Part shown: one piece after another, positions 25,392 to 33,001 of the stretch
Layout: each line of letters begins with the position of its first letter
Numbering within the stretch: the first letter of the stretch is position 1
DNA from: Microbacterium sp. VKM Ac-2923
GTDB lineage: Bacteria; Actinomycetota; Actinomycetes; Actinomycetales; Microbacteriaceae
DNA length: 64,000 bases
Direction of reading: 5' to 3'
NCBI RefSeq assembly: GCF_022815605.1
Contig: NZ_JALGRP010000004.1
Coordinates: 186,001-250,000, forward strand
Made by a program: the position numbers and the translations under genes
Notes under the pieces: generated by a model
Databases searched by the model: none
Told to the model about the DNA's origin: nothing
Seen by the model: only the letters and a program-made list of their open reading frames with translations

Positions 25392-26035
25392 CACACGGCT
25401 CCTACGTCGACGGCTCCGGCGGTGGATGCCGGCTCGGCGTACGCCACCTCGACCCAGCGCGTCGAGCCGTCGGCGCCGTCTCGCCGTTCGAAACTCGTCA
25501 CGCTCGACAGCGCACACCGGCGCTTGCGGGGGTCGTGGCGGGTGGGTTGGTGGGAGAGGGCGAGGTGGGTCACCCAGATCGGAAGCTGGTGCGAGACGAC
25601 GACGACGTCGCCCGAGGGAACCCGCTCCCAGGCGTCGGCCATGGCATCCGTCATCCGGGCGACGACGCGTTCGTACGGCTCGCCCCAGCTGGGTACCGCG
25701 GGACGGCTGAGGTGACGCCAGTTCAGGGGGTTCGCCAGCGCGCGCTTCATGCGCCGCCCCTCGAAGACGTTCGTCGGCTCGATCACGCGATCGTCGATGT
25801 ACGGCTGGATGCCGAAGAACTCTGTGAAGGGCTCCGACGACTCACGCGTGCGCTGCAGGGGCGAGACGACGAGAGCGCTGATGGGCCGGTGAAGACCCCG
25901 CACGTACTCGGCTGCCTGGAGCGCCATCCGCCGACCCGCGACGCTGAGACCGAACCCGGGGAGCCGCCCGTAAAGCACGCGACGGGGGTTGTGAACCTCT
26001 CCGTGGCGCACGAGATGGAGGCGATCGGCGGTCAC
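25391..26035 (-). CDS. histidine phosphatase family protein
   Basis: 214 residues, phosphoglycerate-mutase-like superfamily. The N-terminal RHGEVHNP gives the catalytic His-Gly-Glu; a second motif VVSHQLPIW gives the distal His. Substrate is not readable; many such proteins are phosphatases, not mutases. It heads the tlpA-ccdA-resB-ccsB operon with overlapping junctions, which is common in actinobacteria without a clear reason. The GTG at 26035 is preceded by TAGACT and six bases (leaderless). Confidence 0.88.
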   Translation of the reverse strand: MTADRLHLVRHGEVHNPRRVLYGRLPGFGLSVAGRRMALQAAEYVRGLHRPISALVVSPLQRTRESSEPFTEFFGIQPYIDDRVIEPTNVFEGRRMKRALANPLNWRHLSRPAVPSWGEPYERVVARMTDAMADAWERVPSGDVVVVSHQLPIWVTHLALSHQPTRHDPRKRRCALSSVTSFERRDGADGSTRWVEVAYAEPASTAGAVDVGAV

Positions 26036-26114
26036 GACCCGAGTCTAGGCGCGGGTTCTGTGGTCTGACTGAGCAAGGGCGCCGGTTGCTTCGACGTGGA
26101 GATATCCCGGACGA

Positions 26115-26804
26115 TCAGGCGTCTTTGCGGGCCGCGAGCAACGAGCGGACGCGGGTGTAGAGGAACAGTGCCACGCCGATGCCCACCGCCACGATCACGA
26201 CGTACTGCAGGATCGAGGCGTACTCCTCGACGATGTGCCAGTTCTCGCCCAGCAGGTAGCCCGACAGCACGAAGATCGTGTTCCAGATGAGGCTGCCGGC
26301 CCCCGTGAGCAGACCGAAGCGCCACAGGGACATCTTCGACACTCCCGCGGGGATCGAGATGAGGCTCCGGAAGATCGGGATCATGCGACCGAAGAACACC
26401 GCCTTGCCCCCGTGCCGCTCGAACCACGCCACGGTCCGGTCGACGTCCTCGGGGTGCAGGAGGGGCATCTTGGCGGCGAAGGTGCGCAGGCGCGCCGCCC
26501 CCAGCCAGCGGCCGAGGCCGTACAGCATGAACGCGCCGACGATCGATCCGATCGTCGTCCACAGCAGCGCCTCGAAGAGCGTGAACGACCCGCGACTGGC
26601 GGTCAGCCCCGCCATCGGCAGCACGACCTCGCTCGGCAGCGGCGGGAAGAGGTTCTCGAGCGCGATGGCGACGCCGGCCCCGACCGGGCCGATGATCTCC
26701 ATGAGCGAGACGGTCCAGTCGGCCAGAGAGGTCAGCCACGACTGCTCCTCCCCGGAGCCGGAGCTCGACCGTAGGGGGGACGCAGAGAGGGTGGTGTCGG
26801 TCAT
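26115..26804 (-). CDS. DedA-family membrane protein
   Basis: 229 residues. The core includes ENLFPPLPSEVVLPMAG, GRWLGAARLRTF, FFGRMIPIFRSLISIPAGVSKM and a C-terminal TM pair: the DedA/SNARE-associated pattern with reentrant loops. Family members are lipid (undecaprenyl phosphate or phosphatidylethanolamine) flippases or transporters and support membrane homeostasis. ATG at 26804 follows a GAAGG site. It is separate from the ccs operon. Confidence 0.9.
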   Translation of the reverse strand: MTDTTLSASPLRSSSGSGEEQSWLTSLADWTVSLMEIIGPVGAGVAIALENLFPPLPSEVVLPMAGLTASRGSFTLFEALLWTTIGSIVGAFMLYGLGRWLGAARLRTFAAKMPLLHPEDVDRTVAWFERHGGKAVFFGRMIPIFRSLISIPAGVSKMSLWRFGLLTGAGSLIWNTIFVLSGYLLGENWHIVEEYASILQYVVIVAVGIGVALFLYTRVRSLLAARKDA

Positions 26805-26968
26805 CGGGTGCCTTCGCGCTCGGTGATCGGCCGCCCGACCGGGCGCCCGTTTCAGGCTAGGACCCCCCGGTGCACGGTTCCTGAGGGTTGCCCCCGAGCG
26901 AGGGGATGCCGCACCACCCGCACCCGCGTCCCGTTGCGGCGGGACGGGCGCACGTAGGATGGTCGATC

Positions 26969-28327
26969 GTGAGCGAACGAGTCCTGGTCAACCAGCTGAA
27001 GTCCCTTCCCGCCGGCGCCGTCGAGGTGTCGGGGTGGGTCGAAACCGTCCGCGATCAGAAGAAGGTGCAGTTCGTCGTCCTTCGTGACGAGACCGGTGCC
27101 GTGCAGCTGGTGAACCCTGCGACGCGTCCGTCCGCCCCTTCGGCGGACTCGGGGACCGAGGTGGATCAGGATGCCGCCGCGCTCGCGCTGACCGAGACGA
27201 TCGGCGCCCTCGCCACCGGTACCTTCCTGACCGTCCGCGGCGAGCTCAAGCACGACGAGCGCGTCAAGCTCGGCGGGGTCGAGATCAAGGTCGGCGAGCT
27301 CGTGATCGCGGCCGCGGCGAACCCCGAGACCCCGATCGCTGCGGACAGCAGCCCCGACAAGCGCATGGACTGGCGCTTCATCGACCTGCGTCAGCGCCGT
27401 AACAACCTCATCTTCCGCGTGCAGACCACGCTCGAGCACGCGATGCGCACCTACTGGGTCGAGCGCGACTACATCGAGGTGCACTCCCCCAAGCTCATGG
27501 CGTCCCCCTCCGAATCCAACGCCGAGTTGTTCGAAGTGCCGTACTTCGAAGACAAGACGGCCTATCTCGCGCAGAGCCCCCAGTTCTTCAAGCAGATGGC
27601 CCAGGTCGCCGGCTTCGGCAAGATCTTCGAGATCGCCCCCGCCTTCCGCGCCGACCCCTCCTTCACCAGCCGTCACGCGACCGAGTTCACCTCGATCGAC
27701 GCGGAGATCAGCTGGATCGACTCGCACGAAGACGTCGCCCGCATGCAGGAGGAGCTGCTCCACACCGCGTTCCAGGCCGTCGCCGACAAGCACGGCGCCG
27801 AGATCCAGGAGCTGTTCGGCGTCGAGGTGCAGGTCCCCTCGGTGCCCTTCCCGCGCGTCCCGCTTGCCGAGGCGCGCGAGATCGTCGCCGCACGCGGCTA
27901 CGACATCCCCCGCACCGACGGCGACCTCGACCCCGAGGGCGAGCGCCAGATCGCCGCGCACGTGGCCGAGACGTTCGGCCACCAGTTCGTTTTCATCACC
28001 GACTACCACCCCGAGATCCGCGCTTTCTACCACATGCGCGATGAGGAGACCGGGCTGACCAAGTCGTACGACCTGCTCTTCAACGGCGTCGAGATCACCA
28101 CCGGCGCCCAGCGCGAGCACCGCGTCGACGTGCTGATCGAGCAGGCGAAAGAGAAGGGTCTCGATCCCGAGCACCTCGATTTCTACCTCGACTTCTTCCG
28201 GTTCGGCGCCCCGCCGCACGGCGGGTTCGGCATGGGCCTGGCCCGCGTGCTGATGCTTCTTCTGGGCGAGTCGTCGATCCGCGAGGTTACGTACCTGTTC
28301 CGCGGCCCGACGCGACTGGCGCCGTAA
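26969..28327 (+). CDS. aspS: aspartyl-tRNA synthetase, archaeal-type (probably non-discriminating)
   Basis: 452 residues, class II synthetase. An OB-fold anticodon domain (VEVSGWVETVRDQKKVQF) comes first; the catalytic core has YFEDKTAYLAQSPQFFKQM, FRADPSFTSRHATEFTSID (motif 2) and GFGMGLARVLMLLLG (motif 3). The bacterial GAD insertion is absent, so it is the short archaeal/eukaryotic type, annotated in this group as acting on tRNA-Asp and tRNA-Asn with GatCAB amidation. The residue after GWV is Glu rather than the Trp of known discriminating archaeal enzymes. GTG at 26969, with TAGGAT eight bases before. Confidence 0.92.
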   Translation: MSERVLVNQLKSLPAGAVEVSGWVETVRDQKKVQFVVLRDETGAVQLVNPATRPSAPSADSGTEVDQDAAALALTETIGALATGTFLTVRGELKHDERVKLGGVEIKVGELVIAAAANPETPIAADSSPDKRMDWRFIDLRQRRNNLIFRVQTTLEHAMRTYWVERDYIEVHSPKLMASPSESNAELFEVPYFEDKTAYLAQSPQFFKQMAQVAGFGKIFEIAPAFRADPSFTSRHATEFTSIDAEISWIDSHEDVARMQEELLHTAFQAVADKHGAEIQELFGVEVQVPSVPFPRVPLAEAREIVAARGYDIPRTDGDLDPEGERQIAAHVAETFGHQFVFITDYHPEIRAFYHMRDEETGLTKSYDLLFNGVEITTGAQREHRVDVLIEQAKEKGLDPEHLDFYLDFFRFGAPPHGGFGMGLARVLMLLLGESSIREVTYLFRGPTRLAP

Positions 28328-28390
28328 GTCCCGAGCCGTCGACGTCCGTCCGATTTCCGCGCGGCGTCGACCTCGAAGATTCGAACGAGC

Positions 28391-28418
28391 GACGCCCGGG
28401 GTTCACTCCCCGGGCGTC
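28391..28418 (+). terminator. aspS terminator hairpin
   Basis: GACGCCCGGGG (28391-28401) pairs perfectly with CCCCGGGCGTC (28408-28418) around a six-base loop, 64 bases after the aspS stop. There is no T-run, as is common in high-GC actinobacteria. Confidence 0.7.
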
Positions 28419-28450
28419 GGCGTGTCACGGGCGCTGTTCAATGTGGGCAC

Positions 28451-29518
28451 ATGGTCGCCGTCACGCCCGTGGATTCGTCGGCGTTCGCGCGCGCACCGCG
28501 GCCACGGGGATGGTCGATCATCTTTCGCGGGGTGAGCCGTGACCGTGCGGGCGTGAGCATTCTCCGCGACGTCGACCTCGACATCTGCGCGGGCACGATC
28601 GTGGCGGTCGTCGGGCCGTCGGGCTGCGGCGCCTCGACGCTGCTGAGACTGGCCACGGGCGCCGAGCACTGCGACGCCGGGACGGTCACGGTCGACGGGC
28701 ACACGGGCGCCGCAGCCCCCCGGGTCCCCGCGGTCCTCGACCGTAGTCCGGCCCTACGCTTCGGTCGCGCCCTCGCGTCCATCACGACGGCGGCTCGCCA
28801 TGCCGGGGTCGTCGCACCCGAGGCCGAGGCGGAACGCCTGTGCGCGCTGGTGGGCCTGCGGGCGGGGGATGCGCCCGTGTCCCGGCTCGCGCTGGGGGAT
28901 CGTCAACGCTGGGCGTTGGCGAAGGCGCTGGCAGCGCGCCCTCGGGCACTCGTGCTCGACGATGCCCTCGCGGCATTGCACACCACCGCTCGCGCTCAGA
29001 CCCGCGACCGCGTCGTCCGCGAACTCCGCGAGCGCGGCGTGACGACGCTGTGGGCGACGCGCGACACGGCGGAGGCAGCCGCCGTCGCGGATGAGCTCGT
29101 CGTCTTGGACGGCGGACGCATCGTCGCCACCGGCAGCCCCGCCGACGTGTACAGACGCCTGGGCGATACCGCCGTTGCGGAAGTGCTCGGCCCGGTCAGC
29201 GCCGTACCCGGGATCGTCGAGGGTGCGGTCGTCGAGGTGTGGGGCCAGCGTCTCGCCCTGGCCGTCGCGGCGCACGATGGGCACTGCGAGGTGGTCCTGC
29301 GCCCCGAGGACGTCGTCCTCGTCAGCGGTGACACGACCGGGGTGGATGCCATCGTCGAGGAGACCACGTTCCTCGGGAGCGTCCGCCGCTCGACCGTTGT
29401 CACCGCTGACGGCAGCCGTGTCGTGATCGAACATCCCGCCGAGCACCGCCTCGACGTCGACACTCGCGCGCGCATCGCCCTCGCGCCGGTGCCGGTGAAC
29501 GTGCGACCCCGGGACTGA
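28451..29518 (+). CDS. CysA/PotA-like ABC ATPase lacking catalytic residues
   Basis: 355 residues, laid out as an importer ATPase (nucleotide domain about 20-245, TOBE-like C-terminus about 255-350). Key positions are altered: Walker A reads GPSGCGAST with Ala for the Lys; the signature is LALGDRQRW instead of LSGGQRQR; Walker B is LVLDDALAALH, with Asp for the catalytic Glu; the H-loop reads WATRDTAEA, with Arg for His. The frame is intact with normal local codon use, suggesting a retained pseudoenzyme. No permease or binding protein adjoins it. The ATG follows CAATGT and six bases. It could be a regulator or scaffold; substrate unknown. Confidence 0.8.
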   Translation: MVAVTPVDSSAFARAPRPRGWSIIFRGVSRDRAGVSILRDVDLDICAGTIVAVVGPSGCGASTLLRLATGAEHCDAGTVTVDGHTGAAAPRVPAVLDRSPALRFGRALASITTAARHAGVVAPEAEAERLCALVGLRAGDAPVSRLALGDRQRWALAKALAARPRALVLDDALAALHTTARAQTRDRVVRELRERGVTTLWATRDTAEAAAVADELVVLDGGRIVATGSPADVYRRLGDTAVAEVLGPVSAVPGIVEGAVVEVWGQRLALAVAAHDGHCEVVLRPEDVVLVSGDTTGVDAIVEETTFLGSVRRSTVVTADGSRVVIEHPAEHRLDVDTRARIALAPVPVNVRPRD

Positions 29519-29560
29519 CGACGCAAGAACGTTCGCACCGCGGGTCGCGGCGCGCTCAGC

Positions 29561-29863
29561 TCAGAACGGGTAGTCGACGCAGGAGCGCTCGGAGACGACG
29601 GAGCGGACGAACGCCGCGACCTCCTGGTGAGCCGGGTGCACCTGATACCGCTCCAGCGAGGCGGCGTCCGCGAACTCGCTCACGAGCGCGATATCCCAGT
29701 TCGACTGCGGATTGACGACGTTGCGTCCCACCTCGATGTGGTCGATCTCGGTGACGACCTCGCGGAGAGCAAGGAGTCTGTCTGCGACCTGTTCGGCGTG
29801 CAGTGCCCGTGTGTCGGCGTCATCGGCCGCGAGCTTCCAGAGGACGATGTGACGGATGCTCAC
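29561..29863 (-). CDS. Dabb (stress-responsive alpha/beta barrel) protein
   Basis: 100 residues, starting MSIRHIVLWKLAADD, with VADRLLALREVV and NWDIALVSEFADAASLERYQ: the dimeric alpha/beta barrel Dabb pattern, including the family HPAHQEV segment near the C-terminus. Biochemical role unknown in this clade. The GTG at 29863 overlaps the glutaredoxin stop by GTGA and follows GGAG, so the two are translationally coupled. Confidence 0.85.
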   Translation of the reverse strand: MSIRHIVLWKLAADDADTRALHAEQVADRLLALREVVTEIDHIEVGRNVVNPQSNWDIALVSEFADAASLERYQVHPAHQEVAAFVRSVVSERSCVDYPF

Positions 29864-30138
29864 GAGGAGGCTCCTTCGGAATCGGCCGCGATGAGTGCGG
29901 CTCGCAGGCGGTCGGCGGAGACGCGCCAGTGCGCGTGCAGCTCGCCGTCGATGAGCACGACCGGGATCTTCTCCCACCAGACCGCGTGGAGCGCCGCATC
30001 GTCGGAGATCGAGGCCTGCTCGATCTCGACGCGCTCTGCGACGTCTATCGGCAGATCGGCGACAACCGTCTCGACGATCTGCTCGGCTACATCGCACAGA
30101 TGACAGCCGGACTTGCCGATCAGCGTGAGGGTCGTCAC
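29860..30138 (-). CDS. glutaredoxin-like protein
   Basis: 92 residues, one thioredoxin-fold domain with active site C12-H-L-C15 and a cis-Pro in EKIPVVLIDGE, of the short glutaredoxin-like (DUF836) type. It is a cytoplasmic thiol-disulfide protein; partner unknown (mycothiol or thioredoxin systems are candidates in actinobacteria). The GTG at 30138 has TAGGAT and six bases upstream. It is coupled to the Dabb gene. Confidence 0.85.
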   Translation of the reverse strand: MTTLTLIGKSGCHLCDVAEQIVETVVADLPIDVAERVEIEQASISDDAALHAVWWEKIPVVLIDGELHAHWRVSADRLRAALIAADSEGASS

Positions 30139-30166
30139 GCCTCCATCCTAGGAGGAGCGGGGCGCC

Positions 30167-30460
30167 TCAGGCTTCGACGCCGTACCCCGCCGCGACCCAT
30201 TCACCCGTTCCACCCTCCACATTGGTCACGTCGTGACCGCGTGCGGCGAGCGCTTCGGCGACCCGCGCCGATCGACCACCGACCTGGCAGATCACATCGA
30301 ACGGCTCGCCCGGCAGCTCGTCGAGGTGCTCACCGAGGGTCGACACCGGCAGGTTCACCGCACCGGGCACGTGGCCGGCAGCGAACTCGTGCTCCTCGCG
30401 CACATCGATCAGGGGACGCTCGCGTCCCGCGTGCAGGTCGTGGACCGTGATGGACTGCAT
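30167..30460 (-). CDS. single-domain rhodanese
   Basis: 97 residues. Rhodanese motifs: LIDVREEHEFAAGHVPGAVN and the active-site loop ICQVGGRSARVAEAL with Cys at 58. It probably carries persulfide sulfur or acts as a thiosulfate sulfurtransferase in the cytoplasm. The ATG at 30460 follows GGGAGAG. It precedes the glutaredoxin gene by 28 bases, giving a small thiol/sulfur group. Confidence 0.88.
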   Translation of the reverse strand: MQSITVHDLHAGRERPLIDVREEHEFAAGHVPGAVNLPVSTLGEHLDELPGEPFDVICQVGGRSARVAEALAARGHDVTNVEGGTGEWVAAGYGVEA

Positions 30461-30529
30461 GCTTCTCTCCCGGGGGCGAGGCGACGGTCGGATGCCGTGG
30501 CGCCTCGAAGACGGACGACGGATACACGA

Positions 30530-30555
30530 AGCGCCCGTCGCAACGGACAGGCGCT
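30530..30555 (-). terminator. terminator after bS22 gene
   Basis: On the minus strand AGCGCCTGTC pairs with GACGGGCGCT with one mismatch, leaving a six-base loop, starting 15 bases after the bS22 stop. It separates the bS22 transcript from the rhodanese gene. Confidence 0.6.
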
Positions 30556-30570
30556 CGGTGTAGTGGCCGC

Positions 30571-30669
30571 TTACTTCTTGTTGCGGCGCTGGTGACGAGT
30601 CTTGCGAAGCAGCTTGCGGTGCTTCTTCTTCGCCATGCGCTTACGGCGCTTCTTGATGACAGAACCCAC
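30571..30669 (-). CDS. small ribosomal protein bS22 (AURKAIP1/COX24 domain)
   Basis: Thirty-two residues, starting MGSVIKKRRKRMAKKKHRKL, over half of them Lys or Arg. This matches the actinobacterial protein seen in mycobacterial 30S structures as bS22 and annotated as an AURKAIP1/COX24-domain protein. GTG start at 30669 with GAGG seven bases before; ATG at residue 12 is less likely because the VIKKRRKR part is conserved. It is downstream of the HTH gene, a pairing I recall as common in actinobacteria, and has its own hairpin terminator. Confidence 0.92.
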   Translation of the reverse strand: MGSVIKKRRKRMAKKKHRKLLRKTRHQRRNKK

Positions 30670-30752
30670 GGAAAACCTCACTAAGTCGGGGTCTGGGTGC
30701 CGATGTCGGCCCCCGGGAACAGCAGGCGATGGAAAAAAAGCCTCGGATCAGT

Positions 30753-30944
30753 CTAGCCGACGTCGGACACCGGTCGCTGCACGACCTCGGCGACCGCCGA
30801 TTCGGGCACGCGATAGCTGCGTCCGAAGCGCACGGCGGGCAGCTCGCCCGAGTGCACGAGGCGATAGACGGTCATCTTCGACACGCGCATGAGCTCGGCG
30901 ACCTCGGCGACCGTCAGGAACCGCACGTCCGGCAGCTCGGCCAT
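30753..30944 (-). CDS. BldC/excisionase-type small HTH protein
   Basis: 63 residues, almost all one MerR-like/excisionase HTH: FLTVAEVAELMRVSKMTVYR, then VHSGELPAVRFGRSYRVPE. Related to BldC-type single-domain DNA-binding proteins that act in oligomers on direct repeats. Targets unknown. The ATG at 30944 follows GAGGGG. Upstream is a good promoter (TTTACA, 18 bases, TAGAGT). The downstream gene is bS22. Confidence 0.88.
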   Translation of the reverse strand: MAELPDVRFLTVAEVAELMRVSKMTVYRLVHSGELPAVRFGRSYRVPESAVAEVVQRPVSDVG

Positions 30945-30990
30945 CGTTCACCCCTCGATCCGGGTGGACTCACCCTCTGATGCTGACCAC

Positions 30991-31020
30991 ACTCTAGGGT
31001 CTGGCCGTGACGGCTGTAAA
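30991..31020 (-). promoter_or_regulatory. promoter of the HTH-bS22 pair
   Basis: On the minus strand -35 TTTACA (31020-31015) and -10 TAGAGT (30996-30991) are 18 bases apart. The likely start near 30985 gives an untranslated leader of about 40 bases before the ATG at 30944, in contrast to the leaderless genes around it. Confidence 0.5.
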
Positions 31021-31051
31021 CCGGTGGGCCGCGTGTGACGGACGTGCATTC

Positions 31052-31076
31052 CGGATGCCGCACTCACCGGCATCCG
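31052..31076 (-). terminator. hairpin downstream of the ArsR gene
   Basis: CGGATGCCG (31052-31060) and CGGCATCCG (31068-31076) form a nine-base perfect stem with a seven-base loop, 19 bases after the ArsR stop. Each arm contains the over-represented heptamer GGATGCC. No T-run follows. Confidence 0.5.
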
Positions 31077-31094
31077 ACGGTCCCCGCGGGGATC

Positions 31095-31490
31095 TCAGCG
31101 CCCGGGGAATTTCCGCAGGGCGGTCGAGAAGGAGTGCTTGACGGACGCGGCGGCCCGACCTACCACCTCGGCGGCATGCACGGCTGATTCGGGCAGAGCG
31201 GGCTCGTTCTCCTCATCGACGGAGAAGAACGGCACGAGCCAGTCATCCACCTCGTCGAGCGGCGCCACCGCGAGGCTGTAGTACCGGTGCTGACCCTCTT
31301 CGCGCACCGACACCAGCTCCGCCTCGCGCAGCACTTTGAGGTGCTTGGAGACCGTGGGCTGACTGACGCCCAGGGCCGCCACGATCTGCGACACGCTGGT
31401 GCCGCGCTCACCACCGGTGACCCGGTCCAGGAGCAGCTGAAGGATGTCGCGACGCGTTCCGTCAGCGATCACGTCGAAGATGTCCGCCAT
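31095..31490 (-). CDS. ArsR-type winged-helix repressor
   Basis: 131 residues. The winged helix reads FDVIADGTRRDILQLLLD, then VSQIVAALGVSQPTVSKHLK, then LVSVREEGQHRYYSLA. No metal-binding ELCVCD motif is present, so it is probably not a classic metal sensor. The C-terminal 50 residues lack a clear motif. The ATG at 31490 has TAATCT and six bases before it (leaderless). It is divergent from trkH with nearly overlapping promoters and may control potassium uptake. Confidence 0.85.
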   Translation of the reverse strand: MADIFDVIADGTRRDILQLLLDRVTGGERGTSVSQIVAALGVSQPTVSKHLKVLREAELVSVREEGQHRYYSLAVAPLDEVDDWLVPFFSVDEENEPALPESAVHAAEVVGRAAASVKHSFSTALRKFPGR

Positions 31491-31496
31491 GGCATC

Positions 31497-31526
31497 AGAT
31501 TAGCCAAGCCCTGGCCCGAGTACCAT
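31497..31526. promoter_or_regulatory. divergent promoters arsR / trkH
   Basis: Minus strand TAATCT at 31497-31502, six bases before the ArsR ATG. Plus strand TACCAT at 31521-31526, with a GGGAG ribosome site before the trkH ATG at 31559. The -10 boxes are 18 bases apart, so binding of one regulator could affect both genes. Confidence 0.5.
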
Positions 31527-31558
31527 GATTCGGGTCCGAGCACCGAAGGGAGCAGCGC

Positions 31559-33001
31559 ATGGCGGCGACGCCGAACGAGGTGCGACTGCCGGTGCGACTA
31601 CGTCGCATCGCCTTCACGGCATGGGATCGTCTGCGCAATCTGACGACTGCTTCACCTGCGCGTTTCGCGGTGCTGGTGTTCGTGACGCTCATCCTGCTGT
31701 TCACCGGACTCTTCTCCCTGCCGGCCGCGGCGGCCGACGGACGGGTGACGCCCTTGGCCGACGCCCTGTTCACGGCGGTGTCGACCATCTGCGTGACCGG
31801 ACTGTCGACGGTCGACATGTACGCGCATTGGTCGCCGCTCGGTCACGCGATCACCTACATCGGCGTGAACGTCGGTGCCCTGGGGGTGCTGACGCTGGCT
31901 TCGATCCTGGGCCTGGTCATCTCCAAGCGTCTGGGGCTGCGCGCCAAACTCATCGCCGCGGGAGACAGCAACCCGCTTCGAGCCCACGGCGGGCCGGTCA
32001 ACGAGGGCCAGACGGTGCGCCTCGGCGAAGTCGGTCAGCTCCTTCGCACGGTAGCGCTGTCGACGCTGGTCATCGAGGCGGTCCTCACCGTCTTGATCTA
32101 CCCCGCGCTCCTGATCGGCGGCATCGATCCCCTCGTCGCGCTCTGGGAGGCGCCGTACTACGCGGCCATGGCCTTCACCAACACCGGCTTCATCCCCAAC
32201 GCCGACGGGCTCACGCCCTTCGCCCAGGACTACTACCTGCTGACGGTGCTGATGATGGGCGTGTTCCTCGGCTCGATCGGCTTCCCCGTCATCTTCACCC
32301 TGTGGCGGCACCACTGGCGCTTCCGGCTATGGTCGCTGCACACCAAGCTCACCCTCATCACCACGGTCGTCCTGTTCGTGCTCGGTGCCGGTTTCATCCT
32401 GCTTCTGGAATACGACAACCCCCTCACATTCGGCAGCATGGATGCGTGGGACACGACGTTCCAGGCGTTCTTCCTCTCGGCCATGACGCGTTCGGGCGGA
32501 TTCAGCGTGATCGACATCGGGGACCTGAACGGTGCCACCCTGATCGTCGGATCCATGCTGATGTTCGTCGGCGGGGGCTCGGCATCCACCGCCGGCGGCA
32601 TCAAGGTCACCACCCTCGCGGTGCTCGCCCTCGCGGTCTTCTCCGAGGCGAAGGGTCGACCGTCGGTGCAGGCCTTCGGACGGCGGATCCCGAGCGACGT
32701 GCAGCGCGTCGCACTCTCGGTCGTGGCGTGGGGAGCGACGATCGTCGCCATCTCGACGGTGACGATCAGCCGCATCACCGACGCTCCGATCGAGCACGTC
32801 CTTTTCGACGTCATCTCGGGCTTCGCCACGGTGGGATTGTCGACCGGTCTCACCGCTGAGCTCCCCGACCCCGCCGTCTACGTCATGGCGGCCACGATGT
32901 TCATGGGGCGCATTGGTACTGTGACACTCGCCGCGGCGGTCGCCGCGTCGTCTCGCTCGCAGCTCTACGCGCTGCCCGTGGAAAGGCCGATCGTTGGTTG
33001 A
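31559..33001 (+). CDS. TrkH/KtrB-type potassium transporter, membrane subunit
   Basis: 480 residues, four TM-P-TM repeats. Filter-like segments include FTAVSTICVTGLSTVD, FTNTGFIPNADG, AMTRSGGFSVIDI and ISGFATVGLSTGL, each with the Gly of the potassium filter. It imports K+ coupled to Na+ or H+. ATG at 31559 with GGGAG upstream. The RCK regulatory subunit gene overlaps its end, so the two form a complex-encoding operon. The KtrB subtype is more likely than full TrkH by length. Confidence 0.93.
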   Translation: MAATPNEVRLPVRLRRIAFTAWDRLRNLTTASPARFAVLVFVTLILLFTGLFSLPAAAADGRVTPLADALFTAVSTICVTGLSTVDMYAHWSPLGHAITYIGVNVGALGVLTLASILGLVISKRLGLRAKLIAAGDSNPLRAHGGPVNEGQTVRLGEVGQLLRTVALSTLVIEAVLTVLIYPALLIGGIDPLVALWEAPYYAAMAFTNTGFIPNADGLTPFAQDYYLLTVLMMGVFLGSIGFPVIFTLWRHHWRFRLWSLHTKLTLITTVVLFVLGAGFILLLEYDNPLTFGSMDAWDTTFQAFFLSAMTRSGGFSVIDIGDLNGATLIVGSMLMFVGGGSASTAGGIKVTTLAVLALAVFSEAKGRPSVQAFGRRIPSDVQRVALSVVAWGATIVAISTVTISRITDAPIEHVLFDVISGFATVGLSTGLTAELPDPAVYVMAATMFMGRIGTVTLAAAVAASSRSQLYALPVERPIVG

